NCBI GenBank assembly: GCA_002067405.1
Contig: MVRP01000040.1
Span: 1-27,796 of the forward strand
Direction of reading: 5' to 3'
DNA from: Syntrophorhabdaceae bacterium PtaU1.Bin034
GTDB lineage: Bacteria; Desulfobacterota_G; Syntrophorhabdia; Syntrophorhabdales; WCHB1-27
DNA length: 27,796 nt
Below are positions 8,401 to 16,686 of this stretch, in pieces. Numbering within the stretch: position 1 is the first letter of the stretch; the number at the start of each line of letters is the position of its first letter. The notes beneath the pieces are model-generated. The model made no database searches. It worked only from the letters and a program-made list of their open reading frames with translations, and had not been told where the DNA came from. Both the position numbers and the translations under genes were made by a program.

Positions 8401-8577
8401 ATGTCGCTTGCAGACGTCGAACGGGAGCATATCGAAAAGGTCCTGAATGCAACGCACTGGAAGGTAAGCGGACCCCGCGGAGCTGCGGCCATTCTCGGTC
8501 TGAAACGATCGACCCTCCGTGCCCGAATGGCAAAACTGGGCATACACCATACTTTACCGGCAGTGACCCGTCAGTAA
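5407..8577 (+). CDS. Sigma-54-dependent activator with wHTH, TPR, GAF, AAA+ and Fis HTH
   Basis: This regulator of about 1056 aa is far longer than ordinary enhancer-binding proteins. Residues 10-75 look like a winged helix (RERQIILYLLHAASPVSIDTLLALS). About 80-560 are alpha-helical repeats of TPR type. About 561-713 are a GAF domain ending near LGLSNLEE. The AAA+ domain spans about 741-975, with Walker A GETGVGKE at 770-777, GAFTGA at 817-822 (the sigma-54 contact loop), Walker B GTIFLDEVGD and the arginine-rich FRQDLYYRLNVFP. The C-terminus (1001-1048) is a Fis-type HTH. No receiver domain is present, so it is probably ligand- or partner-controlled. ATG 5407 has AGGGAG 10 bases upstream; ATG 5398 is an alternative. 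It is divergent from the ligase-TRAP operon, its likely target. Confidence 0.9.
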   Translation: MEADGAGQIPGRARQVMDERERQIILYLLHAASPVSIDTLLALSGSPAVKVLSLMDRLKKRKIVRENKGQLKGTYFVNSTHIASFVEKHMDEEETLRAMRGLAAFCTASPDDEREKILVLAKLYMKLGAGANGLAYIKKAAEILAQSEEAEKAVSHYDYLLKYFTENAPDASNAAYFLDSVLGKVSLLKHLMPIEEQVSLLTRAQEVAKGYKMWDSLARIKFTLGQLFQKAGQLGKAVRNIDDFWQISKKTGDPRMRKMAVLLTAEFLFLQGRMSEVIRRYEEVVGDLEEFGDDEVTLRALGNVGMAYVLTGRIARGMGMLHAMRVKADSLNLPQVSIFADVASALSLLDLRQVDEADANLERIYALPDDVTGPFILRTADRCKAYVCVTRGDYTGAWHHLKRSIEHSRYVGWKYVKGSWTFELLDALEKEGFLHDEMNYDGEVEGMLKWQDIHMKGVVYRYRALRAMERQQSISGVMSDLKNSEKYLKRSGAEIELARTRIVLGKTYLERGDIKRAQSYLKKAWIVFSKYDKNLFPRELVGIMPQEQKIELIMDRIISINESLGTIRDRSSFLEQMINVAIDFSMAMRGAFFTMEEGGEPRIIASRNLDPLFYKEEQFKLIRQIVTQVASDCMEAIVPASKEERGDLPEAALIRAGITSLICMPAKLGPHIHGYLYLDNRLGGGPFQNNLLPYVKVLCSQIGLGLSNLEEYDDIKDLKDHYQQEAIFYKREMVIANPPEAIIGKSEGIRHVIEQIKQVAPTDSSVLILGETGVGKELVAKAIHNSSERKDGPFIPANLATLPEELVASELFGHEKGAFTGASEQYKGRFDLANGGTIFLDEVGDLPPNVQVKLLRVLQEGVFERLGSSKPIRSNFRVIAATNKDLLSDVEKGVFRQDLYYRLNVFPIHVPPLRDRKEDIITLAHYFIEKFGRNMRKRIRRVPGEELKKLTEYHWPGNVRELEHFVERAVILSDGNRISFSGLERTNGDSISLQDPVSMSLADVEREHIEKVLNATHWKVSGPRGAAAILGLKRSTLRARMAKLGIHHTLPAVTRQ

Positions 8578-8827
8578 TAATTATTGTCCTTGATCCGCAA
8601 CTTACCTTAAGGCCGGTAACGGTGAGGGTGATGTTGGGAGGCGTGATGAGCCTCTCCGATCTGGACCGGTCTCGCCGTGTCAATCTACACTTTGTTTTTC
8701 GGAAAAGTTCAGCACTGTCACCATGCCGGAAAACCGGACGAGAAATGAAGTTCAGGCTGATAACAGGCAAACATGCGTCGAGAACATCCGCCGGCAGTGT
8801 ACAGGAGGGTTGCATACCCACCAGTCG

Positions 8828-9943
8828 CTACGTCCCGGGCTGCAACGTTACAGCTATTTCCTGTGTTTTCCCATCACGCAGCACCGTTACTTTCACCGTA
8901 TCGCCGACTGCATAGTCATCCAGACGGGCAAACAGTTTGCTTACCGTATCAACCTGCTTTCCGTCGACCGCAGTGATGATATCCCCCGGGACAACCTCTC
9001 CGTCACGAGTGATCACCGCCCCCTTCAACCCGGCTCGTTCCGCCGCTGAACCTGGCGGCACCCGCAGTATTACTACCCCCGTTATATCCAGGACAGCCTT
9101 CAGCCGCTGGTTGAGCCCCTCGTCTACTATAATGCCGAGGGTGGGTCGTATATATTTCCCTCTGCTGATGAGTTGAGGAACAACGCGGTTGGCGGTATCA
9201 ACAGGAACGGCGAATCCCACGCCCGCGTTGACGCCGCTCGGGCTGTAGATCGCGGTATTGATGCCGATGAGCCGCCCGGCTGAATCGAGGAGCGGCCCAC
9301 CCGAGTTACCCGGGTTGATCGCGGCGTCCGTCTGGATAAGATGCTCAATGGTAACACCATCGCCTTCGAGAGAGCGGTCCAGGGCGGAGACGATCCCGGT
9401 GGTGAGCGACCAGTCCAGGCCAAAAGGGTTCCCGATGGCAAAAACTTTTTGACCGACCTTCAAATCGTGGCTTGATCCTATCGGCATCGGCGGCGGGCGG
9501 TTAGACCCTACCCCAATTCGGAGAACGGCGATATCATGTGAAGGACTCGCACCGACGAGCGCGGCCCTGTAGTCGCGGCCGTCGCTCAGTTTCACCGTTG
9601 CCTCATTTGCGCCTTCTATGACGTGCAGGTTGGTAATCACATGCCCGGCATCATCCCAGATAAAACCGGAGCCTGTGCCACGGGGCACCGCAACGACATT
9701 CCGCGTCCACGCGTCGCGCACAAGGGCTCTGGTCGTGATGAACACTACCGAGCCGCGCGACTTTTCGAAGAGCTCGATCGTGGACTTCTCGTCGGCTGCG
9801 AGGTCCCCGCGGGGGATCACGGTGCGCGGAACGGCGTCCGGACGGGGGGAATTCCCGGCAAAGTATCGCCAGCCCGCGAACACGACGACCACGGCGATCG
9901 TAAGCCAGAGTAAGCGGATGAGGAAAGGACTTTTTGCACGCAT
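8828..9943 (-). CDS. HtrA/DegP-family trypsin-like serine protease with PDZ domain
   Basis: Counted from ATG 9943 the protein is 371 aa. An N-terminal membrane anchor (about residues 8-29) is followed by a protease domain with the triad His107 (NLHVIEG), Asp137 (SHDIAVL) and Ser214 (NPGNSGGP), all present. One PDZ domain spans about 265-368 (GSAAERAGLKGAV, GDIITAVDG). This matches DegS/HhoA-type periplasmic quality-control proteases. A longer reading from a TTG at 9979 adds 12 residues before the anchor but has no visible ribosome site; the ATG is preceded only by a weak GAG. It follows the carbonic anhydrase gene by 46 bp and is probably its operon partner. Confidence 0.92.
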   Translation of the reverse strand: MRAKSPFLIRLLWLTIAVVVVFAGWRYFAGNSPRPDAVPRTVIPRGDLAADEKSTIELFEKSRGSVVFITTRALVRDAWTRNVVAVPRGTGSGFIWDDAGHVITNLHVIEGANEATVKLSDGRDYRAALVGASPSHDIAVLRIGVGSNRPPPMPIGSSHDLKVGQKVFAIGNPFGLDWSLTTGIVSALDRSLEGDGVTIEHLIQTDAAINPGNSGGPLLDSAGRLIGINTAIYSPSGVNAGVGFAVPVDTANRVVPQLISRGKYIRPTLGIIVDEGLNQRLKAVLDITGVVILRVPPGSAAERAGLKGAVITRDGEVVPGDIITAVDGKQVDTVSKLFARLDDYAVGDTVKVTVLRDGKTQEIAVTLQPGT

Positions 9944-9989
9944 CCGCTCATTTAATACCGAATCTTGAGAGAAATGCAAGTAGCATTGC

Positions 9990-10505
9990 TCACGGAAGCG
10001 CTTGCCTGTAAGCTTCTTTTAACTCAAGATACTCGTTATTCATGCCCCGGATCATCAGAATGTCCTCTTCACGAAGAGAGCGGACGACCCTGGCCGGTGT
10101 TCCCAATGCGAGCGATCTGGGCGGGATAACCGATCCCGGTGTCACTACGGAACCTGACCCGATAATTGATTCTTCTCCGACCACTGCCCCGTCCAGCACG
10201 GTCGCGCCAATACCGATGAGCGATCCCTTCTTTATCCTGCAGCCGTGCACCACCACGCGATGGCCGAGTACGACATTGTCCTCCAGTATCAAAGGGTAGC
10301 GGTTTTTAACCACGTGAAGCACACAGGCATCCTGAACGTTGCAGTTCGCCCCGATATGGATGTAATTGGTGTCACCGCGAACGATGCTGTGAAACCATAT
10401 GTTCGCCCCCGCCTCCACCACCACATCGCCTATGACCATGGCACTGTCGACAATAAAAGACTTGGGATCTATGCGTGGTCTCTTGCCGTTAATCTCAACA
10501 ATCAT
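9990..10505 (-). CDS. Gamma-carbonic anhydrase family protein
   Basis: This 171-aa left-handed beta-helix protein carries hexapeptide repeats over about residues 10-145. The three zinc-ligand histidines of the family are present (His64 in VLHVV, His82 and His87 in GHRVVVHG), as are Arg43, Asp45 and Gln58, which correspond to conserved active-site residues. It resembles the YrdA/PaaY group, some of which are true carbonic anhydrases and others of unclear activity. ATG 10505 is chosen because AGGAGG lies 6 bases upstream; an ATG at 10511 directly abuts that site. The start overlaps the HD-protein gene by 11 bp, so translation is probably coupled. Confidence 0.9.
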   Translation of the reverse strand: MIVEINGKRPRIDPKSFIVDSAMVIGDVVVEAGANIWFHSIVRGDTNYIHIGANCNVQDACVLHVVKNRYPLILEDNVVLGHRVVVHGCRIKKGSLIGIGATVLDGAVVGEESIIGSGSVVTPGSVIPPRSLALGTPARVVRSLREEDILMIRGMNNEYLELKEAYRQALP

Positions 10506-11277
10506 GCTCATCCTCCTGTTTTCGAGTCTCCTTGGCGAACCGCTTGCAGAGAAAATCATAGATCCTGTTCCCTATGGACAGTCCGAGATCGATGAATTCC
10601 GGACCGAAAAGTCTGCCGGTCCGTGATCGGAACGTGCCTTTGATGCGCGATATCCCTGCCATACCTTCAGGAAATTTGGGAATAACCGCGACCACGGAGG
10701 TGCGGGCGAAACGAAGCATTTCCCAGAGCGTTACCGTGAAGTTGTCCGGTCCCCAGCGGAACTTGTCCGCATCGTAGAGGGTGTCGCTGACGAGCTTCCC
10801 AACGGCCGACACCGTGACCGGAGGTTCTATGAAGGCTTCGTGGTTCGCGATGGCCTGCACCACGCGTTGTCTGTCCGTTTCCAATACGCCGAGGTCCTTC
10901 AGTAACAAACCTGCAGCGACCGCGCCGCGCCGCGCATGTTCTTTGTCTCCCCGGCGCATGTCATGGAGGAGGCCCGCAACGTGGGCCAGGGCGGCAACCT
11001 CCTCTGTATCAGCGACCTCCAGGCCGATCCTCGCCCCTTCTCTCAGCACCAGGGCTCCTGCCTCGACTGCAACCTTTTCCGCGTGATCCAGCCCGTGACC
11101 GGGGTTCCTGGCAAGGTCTCGAGCAACGGCCTGACGGCAGCGGGCGACGAGGGGAGTCTGTTGATAGATCCTAAGAGAGTCCGTGAGCTCGCGGGCGCAT
11201 GCCCTGTAAAAGTACGGATCGGGGAAGGCAGCCGCGATGCGCCGCGAGGAATCCATCATTTCGTCGTAAATGTCCAT
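10495..11277 (-). CDS. HD-domain phosphohydrolase
   Basis: This 260-aa protein has a complete HD metal-site pattern: His65 (GHGLDHAEKV), His105-Asp106 (GLLHDMRRGD), His146 (ANHEAF) and Asp171 (LYDADKFRWG). HD proteins hydrolyse phosphate esters, often nucleotides, and the substrate here is unknown. The C-terminal 80 residues (FARTSVVAVIPKFPEG onward) are not familiar to me. GGAGG lies 7 bases before the ATG. A good extended -10 promoter lies 130 bp upstream, and the gene overlaps the carbonic anhydrase gene, so HD, carbonic anhydrase and protease probably form one transcript. Confidence 0.88.
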   Translation of the reverse strand: MDIYDEMMDSSRRIAAAFPDPYFYRACARELTDSLRIYQQTPLVARCRQAVARDLARNPGHGLDHAEKVAVEAGALVLREGARIGLEVADTEEVAALAHVAGLLHDMRRGDKEHARRGAVAAGLLLKDLGVLETDRQRVVQAIANHEAFIEPPVTVSAVGKLVSDTLYDADKFRWGPDNFTVTLWEMLRFARTSVVAVIPKFPEGMAGISRIKGTFRSRTGRLFGPEFIDLGLSIGNRIYDFLCKRFAKETRKQEDEHDC

Positions 11278-11408
11278 TTGGTGTCCTCCACGACCTCACG
11301 AGTTCTGCGCCTCGGGATTGTGCGGGGTTTCATGCTGTCCGGCGCTTGCTGTCTCCCGAAAGTATCGTTGTTGATCCCAACGCCCGGACTGATGTGAGAC
11401 TCTGAGTA

Positions 11409-11417
11409 ATTATACCA
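11409..11417 (-). promoter_or_regulatory. Extended -10 promoter for the HD / carbonic anhydrase / protease genes
   Basis: On the minus strand TGGTATAAT is a perfect extended -10 element (TGn-TATAAT) without a recognisable -35. It sits just after the stop codon of the hybrid kinase gene. It would start transcription near 11402, leaving a leader of about 125 bases before the HD gene. Confidence 0.45.
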
Positions 11418-11421
11418 AAAC

Positions 11422-14178
11422 TCATTTATCCAGCACCTCCCGAACTTTTTTTAAAAGATCGGGTGCGGACAGCGGTTTTGAAATAAAATCGACTTTGTCC
11501 CCGTAGATCCCCTTATCGATGATAACATCCCTGGTGTATCCGCTCGCAAAGATGACCTTGGTGTCCGGGCGGACCTTTTTTATATCTTCGTATGCTTCTT
11601 TTCCGCTCTTCCTGGGCATGACCACATCCACAATCACCAGGTTTGTTCTGTCCTTGTTCTTCACGAACATATCGACCGCATCCTGCCCGTCTGTTGCCTC
11701 TATCACGGAATATCCATACGCCCTGAGCATTTCCCCCGTGAACTTCATGACAGCCGGGTCATCTTCCGCAATAAGGATCGTTTCGGTCCCTCCCCTGACC
11801 TCGTGCTTTGCTGCCGCTTGCTCCCTGTGTCCGGCGCTGAGGGGCAGGTATATCCGGAACGTCGCTCCCTTTTTCGGCTCGCTCGAGACAGTGATGAACC
11901 CGTTGTGCTGCTTTACGATGCCGTACGCGGTGGAAAGCCCCAAACCTGTTCCTCTGCCCACTTCCTTTGTGGTGAAAAAGGGCTCAAAGATGTGTTCTCG
12001 CGTCTTCGCGTCCATGCCTGTGCCCGTATCGGCTACCGAGAGCATCGCGTATCTTCCCGTTACGCCGTAGCCTTGTCTGTTCACGAACTCCTCTCCGACG
12101 GTTGTCGTTCCCGTCGCGATGGTCAAAATTCCTCCCTTTGGCATGGCATCGCGGGCGTTGGAAACAAGGTTTATGAGAACCTCATCTATCTGCGTTTCAT
12201 CCGCCATGATAACCGGGTCGTCGCCTTCGAGCGATATTCTCAACTCGATGTCTTCGGTGACGAGCCTCTTGAGTAGTTCCGAGACGTCTTTTACGATGCG
12301 GTGCAACCTGACGGCTTTGGGATGGATCGGCTGTTTCCGGCTGAAAGTGAGAAGGCTTTGCGTGAGATTTGCGGCACGCTCGGCCGACGTAAGCATCTGG
12401 TCGACGTATAGCCTCAACGGGTCTTCGGCAGCCATTTTCATGCGCAAAAGACCACCGCAGCCGATGAGAACAGTGAGAATATTGTTGAAATCATGAGCGA
12501 TCCCGCCCGCAAGCGTACCGACAGCCTCCATCTTCTGTGACTGTCTGAGCTGGGATTCCAGGACGGCTTTCTCTTCTTCCGCCCGCTTCCGGTCCGTGAT
12601 ATCCCTCATGTAAACGAGGGTGGCAGGCTCTTCCCGGAAGGTAAGGGCTGCTACCGATGCTTCAATATGCACGATTGTCCCGTTCTTCCTGATGCCCTTG
12701 AATTCATATCTGGAAGGCGCAGGTTTTCCTTGCTGCCTCGCGCTGTTGTATCCCATGATCATTTCCCGATCGTCCTCGTGGACCGTAATCGCAAGGCTCC
12801 TGCCGACCAGCTCTTCGGCCTTTTCGTACCCGAAAATGCTCACGAACCTGTCGTTGACGTAAATGTGCTTGTCTCGCCTCAGCAGGGCGACGCCGTCATT
12901 GGAGTTTTCAATTGCCACCCGGTAACGCTCTTCTGACTCTCTCAACTGCATTTCGGCTTTCTTTCTTTCCCTGATGTCCCTCCACACCGTGTAGAAGACC
13001 CGGGTGCCATGGATAGGAATGGCAGTAAGCGCTACTTCGGTCCAGAACTCCTCGCCTTTGAAGTCACGATGCAGCCATTCGAAACGGTGCACGCCTTTTT
13101 TGAGGGCAGCCTTCAGGAGCTCCCTTCCTTTATCCCGTGATAATCGGCCATCCGGCTGCCGTTCAGGCGAGAGATCGAACGGAGACAGACCGATCAGCCT
13201 GTCCTTGCTCGGCGCGCCCACAAGTCTGAGCGCCGCTTCGTTGCAGTCAATATATGTGCTTCCGTCGCTGAGGAGAATCGCGTCGGTAGTCTTTTCGAAG
13301 AGCGTCCTGAACTTCTCCTCGCTTTCCTGGAGGGCCATCTCGGCCCTTTTATGCTCCGTAATATCGAGCGCTATACCTTCATAGCGGAGAGGCTTCCCGC
13401 CTGCGTCCCGGACCACCCCGACGTCCAGTGATATCCACATCCTGCTTCCATCCTTCCGCAAGGCATGGGCCTGAAAGCCCTGGAGTGAGCCATATTTCTC
13501 AAGAAGACCCCTGTACCGGTCCCGCTCTTCGGGCTGCACCCAGATCTGGGACCGGATGTCGGTAATACGAAGCATTTCTTCCGGAGAGTCGTAGCCGTAC
13601 ATTCGGGCGAGGGCGGGATTGGCATTCAAAAGAACGCCTTCCGGCGTGCTCTGGAAGATGCCCACAACGGCATTCTGGTAAATGTTCCGATACTTTTCCT
13701 CGCTTGCGCAGAGGGCCTCCCAGGTTTGTATCTGTTCTGTAATGTCCTCATAGACGGCAACGACCTTCCTTTTACATAGGATCCCGCCCACCCGGGCGAC
13801 GCTCAGGCGGCAGGCCAAGTCGTGTCCGGCCTTGTGGCGACAGATTATGCGGTCGCCGTAGGTGCCATGGTTTTTGAGCAGAGGGTAGCCGCGTCCTATT
13901 TTTTCATACTCTTCGTCCGACCGATACAGGACCCTCGTGCTCTTTCCGATCAGCTCATCGGGTCTCCATCCAAAAACCGCCTGAACCGCATCGTTTGCAA
14001 AGACTATGACGCGTTCTCTTAATCCGAGAACCGCATGGGGAATGGCCTTCAGGATCGATGCTTCCATGACGCCCAAACCGGTAAAAGATGCCTCATCGGG
14101 CGCAAGTGAAGGGCCGACCTCCTGCCCGCTTTCAGGCGAGCCGCCTCCCGGCTGTTCTGTGTAATTCTGATGTTCCAA
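11422..14178 (-). CDS. Hybrid sensor histidine kinase with four PAS domains and receiver
   Basis: This 918-aa cytoplasmic sensor has no membrane helices. Four PAS/PAC units occupy about residues 36-150, 160-280, 285-405 and 412-533 (each ends in a DITE/DIRE/DITD-type motif). The kinase core follows, with phospho-acceptor His562 (GGIAHDFNN), N-box Asn670/Asn674 (LINLVSNARDAM), DTGTGMD at 717-723 and GRGTGLGLS. A C-terminal receiver spans 798-917, with phospho-acceptor Asp851 (VIVDVVMP), the acidic pair 806-807 and Lys901. It is an orphan hybrid kinase; output partner and signal are unknown. The start is a TTG at 14178: no ATG is in frame nearby, and GGAGG lies 6 bases upstream, which supports this rare start. 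Confidence 0.93.
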   Translation of the reverse strand: MEHQNYTEQPGGGSPESGQEVGPSLAPDEASFTGLGVMEASILKAIPHAVLGLRERVIVFANDAVQAVFGWRPDELIGKSTRVLYRSDEEYEKIGRGYPLLKNHGTYGDRIICRHKAGHDLACRLSVARVGGILCKRKVVAVYEDITEQIQTWEALCASEEKYRNIYQNAVVGIFQSTPEGVLLNANPALARMYGYDSPEEMLRITDIRSQIWVQPEERDRYRGLLEKYGSLQGFQAHALRKDGSRMWISLDVGVVRDAGGKPLRYEGIALDITEHKRAEMALQESEEKFRTLFEKTTDAILLSDGSTYIDCNEAALRLVGAPSKDRLIGLSPFDLSPERQPDGRLSRDKGRELLKAALKKGVHRFEWLHRDFKGEEFWTEVALTAIPIHGTRVFYTVWRDIRERKKAEMQLRESEERYRVAIENSNDGVALLRRDKHIYVNDRFVSIFGYEKAEELVGRSLAITVHEDDREMIMGYNSARQQGKPAPSRYEFKGIRKNGTIVHIEASVAALTFREEPATLVYMRDITDRKRAEEEKAVLESQLRQSQKMEAVGTLAGGIAHDFNNILTVLIGCGGLLRMKMAAEDPLRLYVDQMLTSAERAANLTQSLLTFSRKQPIHPKAVRLHRIVKDVSELLKRLVTEDIELRISLEGDDPVIMADETQIDEVLINLVSNARDAMPKGGILTIATGTTTVGEEFVNRQGYGVTGRYAMLSVADTGTGMDAKTREHIFEPFFTTKEVGRGTGLGLSTAYGIVKQHNGFITVSSEPKKGATFRIYLPLSAGHREQAAAKHEVRGGTETILIAEDDPAVMKFTGEMLRAYGYSVIEATDGQDAVDMFVKNKDRTNLVIVDVVMPRKSGKEAYEDIKKVRPDTKVIFASGYTRDVIIDKGIYGDKVDFISKPLSAPDLLKKVREVLDK

Positions 14179-14342
14179 CTGCAGCCTCCATCATGGTGAG
14201 AGTGGTCCCGCAATGTTTCTAATATCGTTCCTTTTGCGCCAAACTTAATTGTTATCCCGCGGCTTGCTGTTTGCTCCGGCACAAAGCTGACGATAACGGT
14301 TAAATCCGCCGGCCCGCCGGCTCCCGGTGCGCCGCATCCGTT

Positions 14343-14372
14343 GATGTACGACGAAGGCCTTTTTATTGTCAA
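14343..14372 (-). promoter_or_regulatory. Possible promoter of the hybrid kinase gene
   Basis: A perfect -35 hexamer TTGACA (14372-14367, minus strand) is followed after 18 bases by TACATC, a poor -10. It is the best promoter-like signal in the 288-bp gap 14179-14466. That gap otherwise shows only GC-rich short inverted repeats and no credible gene. Confidence 0.3.
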
Positions 14373-14403
14373 CAAATAAAATCAGACACGGCCGCAACAT
14401 TAT

Positions 14404-14426
14404 CCGGGTCGGGTAAAGCGGCCCGG
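14404..14426 (-). terminator. Possible hairpin after the antiporter gene
   Basis: CCGGGTCG and CGGCCCGG can pair at 7 of 8 positions around a 7-base loop, about 40 bases downstream of the antiporter stop codon. There is no T-run after it, so if it ends transcription it is not a standard intrinsic terminator. Confidence 0.25.
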
Positions 14427-14466
14427 TTCCTGCCCGAATGAAAATCGCCGTGATGCAAGCTGTGGT

Positions 14467-16476
14467 CTATGTGGGAGATTTGGGCGCGTCCAGGAAATCC
14501 ACGGCGCGGCGCACATCGTCTCTCATTCCTACGAGGAAAAGAATGTCTCCGGCTTTGATGCGGAATGAAGGAGGGGGCATTCGGTGAATGGCGTGATCCC
14601 GCTCGACGCCGATAACGGTTCCGCCCGTGTGCGCCCTGAGGTTCAGGTCTTTAAGCGTGTGGTCTATGGTAAACGACTCCTGTTTCACCAGGTATGTCTC
14701 CACATGCACGTTCTTCATCAGTTCCGGCCGGTCTGCGAGAAACGTTTTTGGGAGCTTCAGCGTCCGGAAGGCGAGATAACCGCCCAGCCTCACCCCATCG
14801 ATACGATCCCTTATGATGTTTGCAGGCACATGATAGTAATGGAGAACTTTCGAGAAGATCTCTACCGACGTTTCGAATTCTTCCGGCACCACCTCGTCTG
14901 CGCCTGACGCGAGAAGGTGATCCACTTCCGCCACGAGCCTCGTCCTCACGATGATCTGCAGCTCACGGTTTGCCTGTCTCGCGATCTGGACGATCCTCCG
15001 TGTTATCGACGGGTCGGATATGACTACAACCAGGATGCGCGCTCTCCCGATCCCCGCTTTGTGGAGTACCTCAATGCCTGAACCGTCGCCGAAGTAAATC
15101 GGCTCCCCCTGCCGTCTCGCCCGCCTCACGATGCCGGCATTCGACTCAAGGATAACGTACGGGATATCCGACTCCCTGAGCACCCGGGCGATATTCGTCC
15201 CGTTGATGCCGAAACCGATGATAATGACGTGATCCTCTTTCTTTTCGGGCTGACCGGCCAAGTGCTGAAACGGGTGCAGCTTTTCGAGGTAGCGGAAGAA
15301 GCGGTTTGAGGCAAGCACAGCCGCGGCCGGGGAAGAGATCTTTATCATCAGTGGTGTCAGAACCATGGTCACCACAGATGCCGAAAGGAAGATATTGTAG
15401 CTCTTTTCATCCATAAGCCCCTGCCCTATCCCGGAAAGAGCGAGAACAAAAGAGAATTCCCCGATTTGTGAAAGGTAGAAGCCGCTCTGGAGTCCGCTCG
15501 TAAGGGATTGACCTGCCAGATACGCAGAGATTGCAACGGCGAGGGTCTTGATCAATATGATCAGAAGAACAACAAGGAAGATAGCCTCAATGCTGTTCAG
15601 GAAGACGTCGAGCTTGAGGAGCATTCCCACCGATACGAAGAAAAGCCCCGTAAAGCTCTCCTTGAAGGGAAGTATGTCGGAAACCGCCTGGGAGGAGTAT
15701 TCCGATTCGGATATTATTATGCCTGCCAGGAAAGCGCCGAGGGCCAGGGAGAGACCGAACATGGAGGTGAGAAGGGCAGTCCCGAGGCAGAAGACCACTA
15801 TGGTAATGACAAAGAGCTCCCTGCTCCTGAGGCTGACTACCTGGTGCAGGAGATAGGGGACCGCCCATTTGGAAGCGAGAAGCACGGCGGCGATGATGAA
15901 GACGGCCTTTCCCATGCTGGAGGCGATGGTGAAAGCGCTTCCCCCGTTACCCGCAAGGGCAGGGACAAGAAGCATGAAAGGGACAACGCAAAGGTCCTCG
16001 AAGATTAGCATGCCGATGGAAGACCGCCCGTGGGAGGTGTGCATCTCCGCCCGGTCGAGGATCATCTTCAAGACGATGGCGGTACTGCTGAGGGCCAAAA
16101 GAAAACCGTCAAAAATGGCCTTGTTAAGCGTTTGCCCCGGCCAGAAAAAGCTCAGGACAGCGACAAGGGCAATGGTGATGGTAACATGAAGAGTACCGGC
16201 CCCAAAGACGAGCTTCTTGAGGGCCATGAGGTTTTTCAGCGAGAACTCGAGGCCTATCGTGAACATGAGGAGCACGACGCCTATCTCTGCCAGGGTCTCG
16301 ATCTCTTTGACATTCTTAACGAGATCAAGGCCTGAAGGACCTATGGCAAAGCCGGCCAGCAGGAACCCGACGATGGACGGCATCCTGAGCTTGCCGAGAA
16401 TGAAGACGACAAACGCCGAAACGCCGAACAGGATGACCAGCGACTGAAGGTAATTCAGGCTGTGGGCGGCTTCCAT
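14467..16476 (-). CDS. CPA2-family monovalent cation/proton antiporter with RCK domains
   Basis: This 669-aa KefB/KefC-like protein has a transporter part (about residues 8-385, about 12 helices) with TIGLEFSLKNL at 74-84 and FEDLCVVP at 159-166, where KefC proteins have a similar acid pair. An RCK-N/TrkA-N domain follows at about 415-530 with the nucleotide-binding GFGINGTNIA at 421-430, and an RCK-C domain at about 590-665 (GTVIGVERDHAIH, KAGDILFLVG). It probably exchanges K+ or Na+ for protons across the inner membrane, gated by a nucleotide. No Shine-Dalgarno precedes ATG 16476, and a promoter lies so close that the mRNA may be leaderless. Confidence 0.93.
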   Translation of the reverse strand: MEAAHSLNYLQSLVILFGVSAFVVFILGKLRMPSIVGFLLAGFAIGPSGLDLVKNVKEIETLAEIGVVLLMFTIGLEFSLKNLMALKKLVFGAGTLHVTITIALVAVLSFFWPGQTLNKAIFDGFLLALSSTAIVLKMILDRAEMHTSHGRSSIGMLIFEDLCVVPFMLLVPALAGNGGSAFTIASSMGKAVFIIAAVLLASKWAVPYLLHQVVSLRSRELFVITIVVFCLGTALLTSMFGLSLALGAFLAGIIISESEYSSQAVSDILPFKESFTGLFFVSVGMLLKLDVFLNSIEAIFLVVLLIILIKTLAVAISAYLAGQSLTSGLQSGFYLSQIGEFSFVLALSGIGQGLMDEKSYNIFLSASVVTMVLTPLMIKISSPAAAVLASNRFFRYLEKLHPFQHLAGQPEKKEDHVIIIGFGINGTNIARVLRESDIPYVILESNAGIVRRARRQGEPIYFGDGSGIEVLHKAGIGRARILVVVISDPSITRRIVQIARQANRELQIIVRTRLVAEVDHLLASGADEVVPEEFETSVEIFSKVLHYYHVPANIIRDRIDGVRLGGYLAFRTLKLPKTFLADRPELMKNVHVETYLVKQESFTIDHTLKDLNLRAHTGGTVIGVERDHAIHRMPPPSFRIKAGDILFLVGMRDDVRRAVDFLDAPKSPT

Positions 16477-16485
16477 AGCGCATAG

Positions 16486-16514
16486 AGCATAAACGGAAAC
16501 AGGGGACGAGTCAA
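16486..16514 (-). promoter_or_regulatory. Promoter of the antiporter gene, possibly leaderless
   Basis: On the minus strand TTGACT (16514-16509), a 17-base spacer and TATGCT (16491-16486) match sigma-70 elements at 5/6 and 4/6. Only 9 bases separate the -10 from the ATG, and no ribosome site is visible, so transcription would begin at or within a few bases of the start codon. The rest of the 16477-16686 gap shows nothing definite. Confidence 0.45.
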
Positions 16515-16686
16515 CGGCACCGATTCAGGGCAAAAGCAGATCCGGGGGAGCGAAGAAACGAGGAAACGAATATGACGTGGAAGAACAAGAGAAGCGGCTT
16601 TTTGTGTTCCCGCTTGCATGCATCTCCGAATTCACACATTCCGGGGCAGGCCTCGCATAATCGCAATTCCCTTCTGCAATCCGACG

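Noticed and set aside
8578..8827. A gene or terminator between the convergent activator and protease genes
   Set aside because: The frames here continue from shadows of the neighbours, and the only hairpin (GGGAGGC / GCCTCTC) is imperfect and lacks a T-run.
9944..9979. TTG-started extension of the HtrA protease
   Set aside because: It has no ribosome site and would put a polar stretch before the membrane anchor. ATG 9943 is simpler, though not proven.
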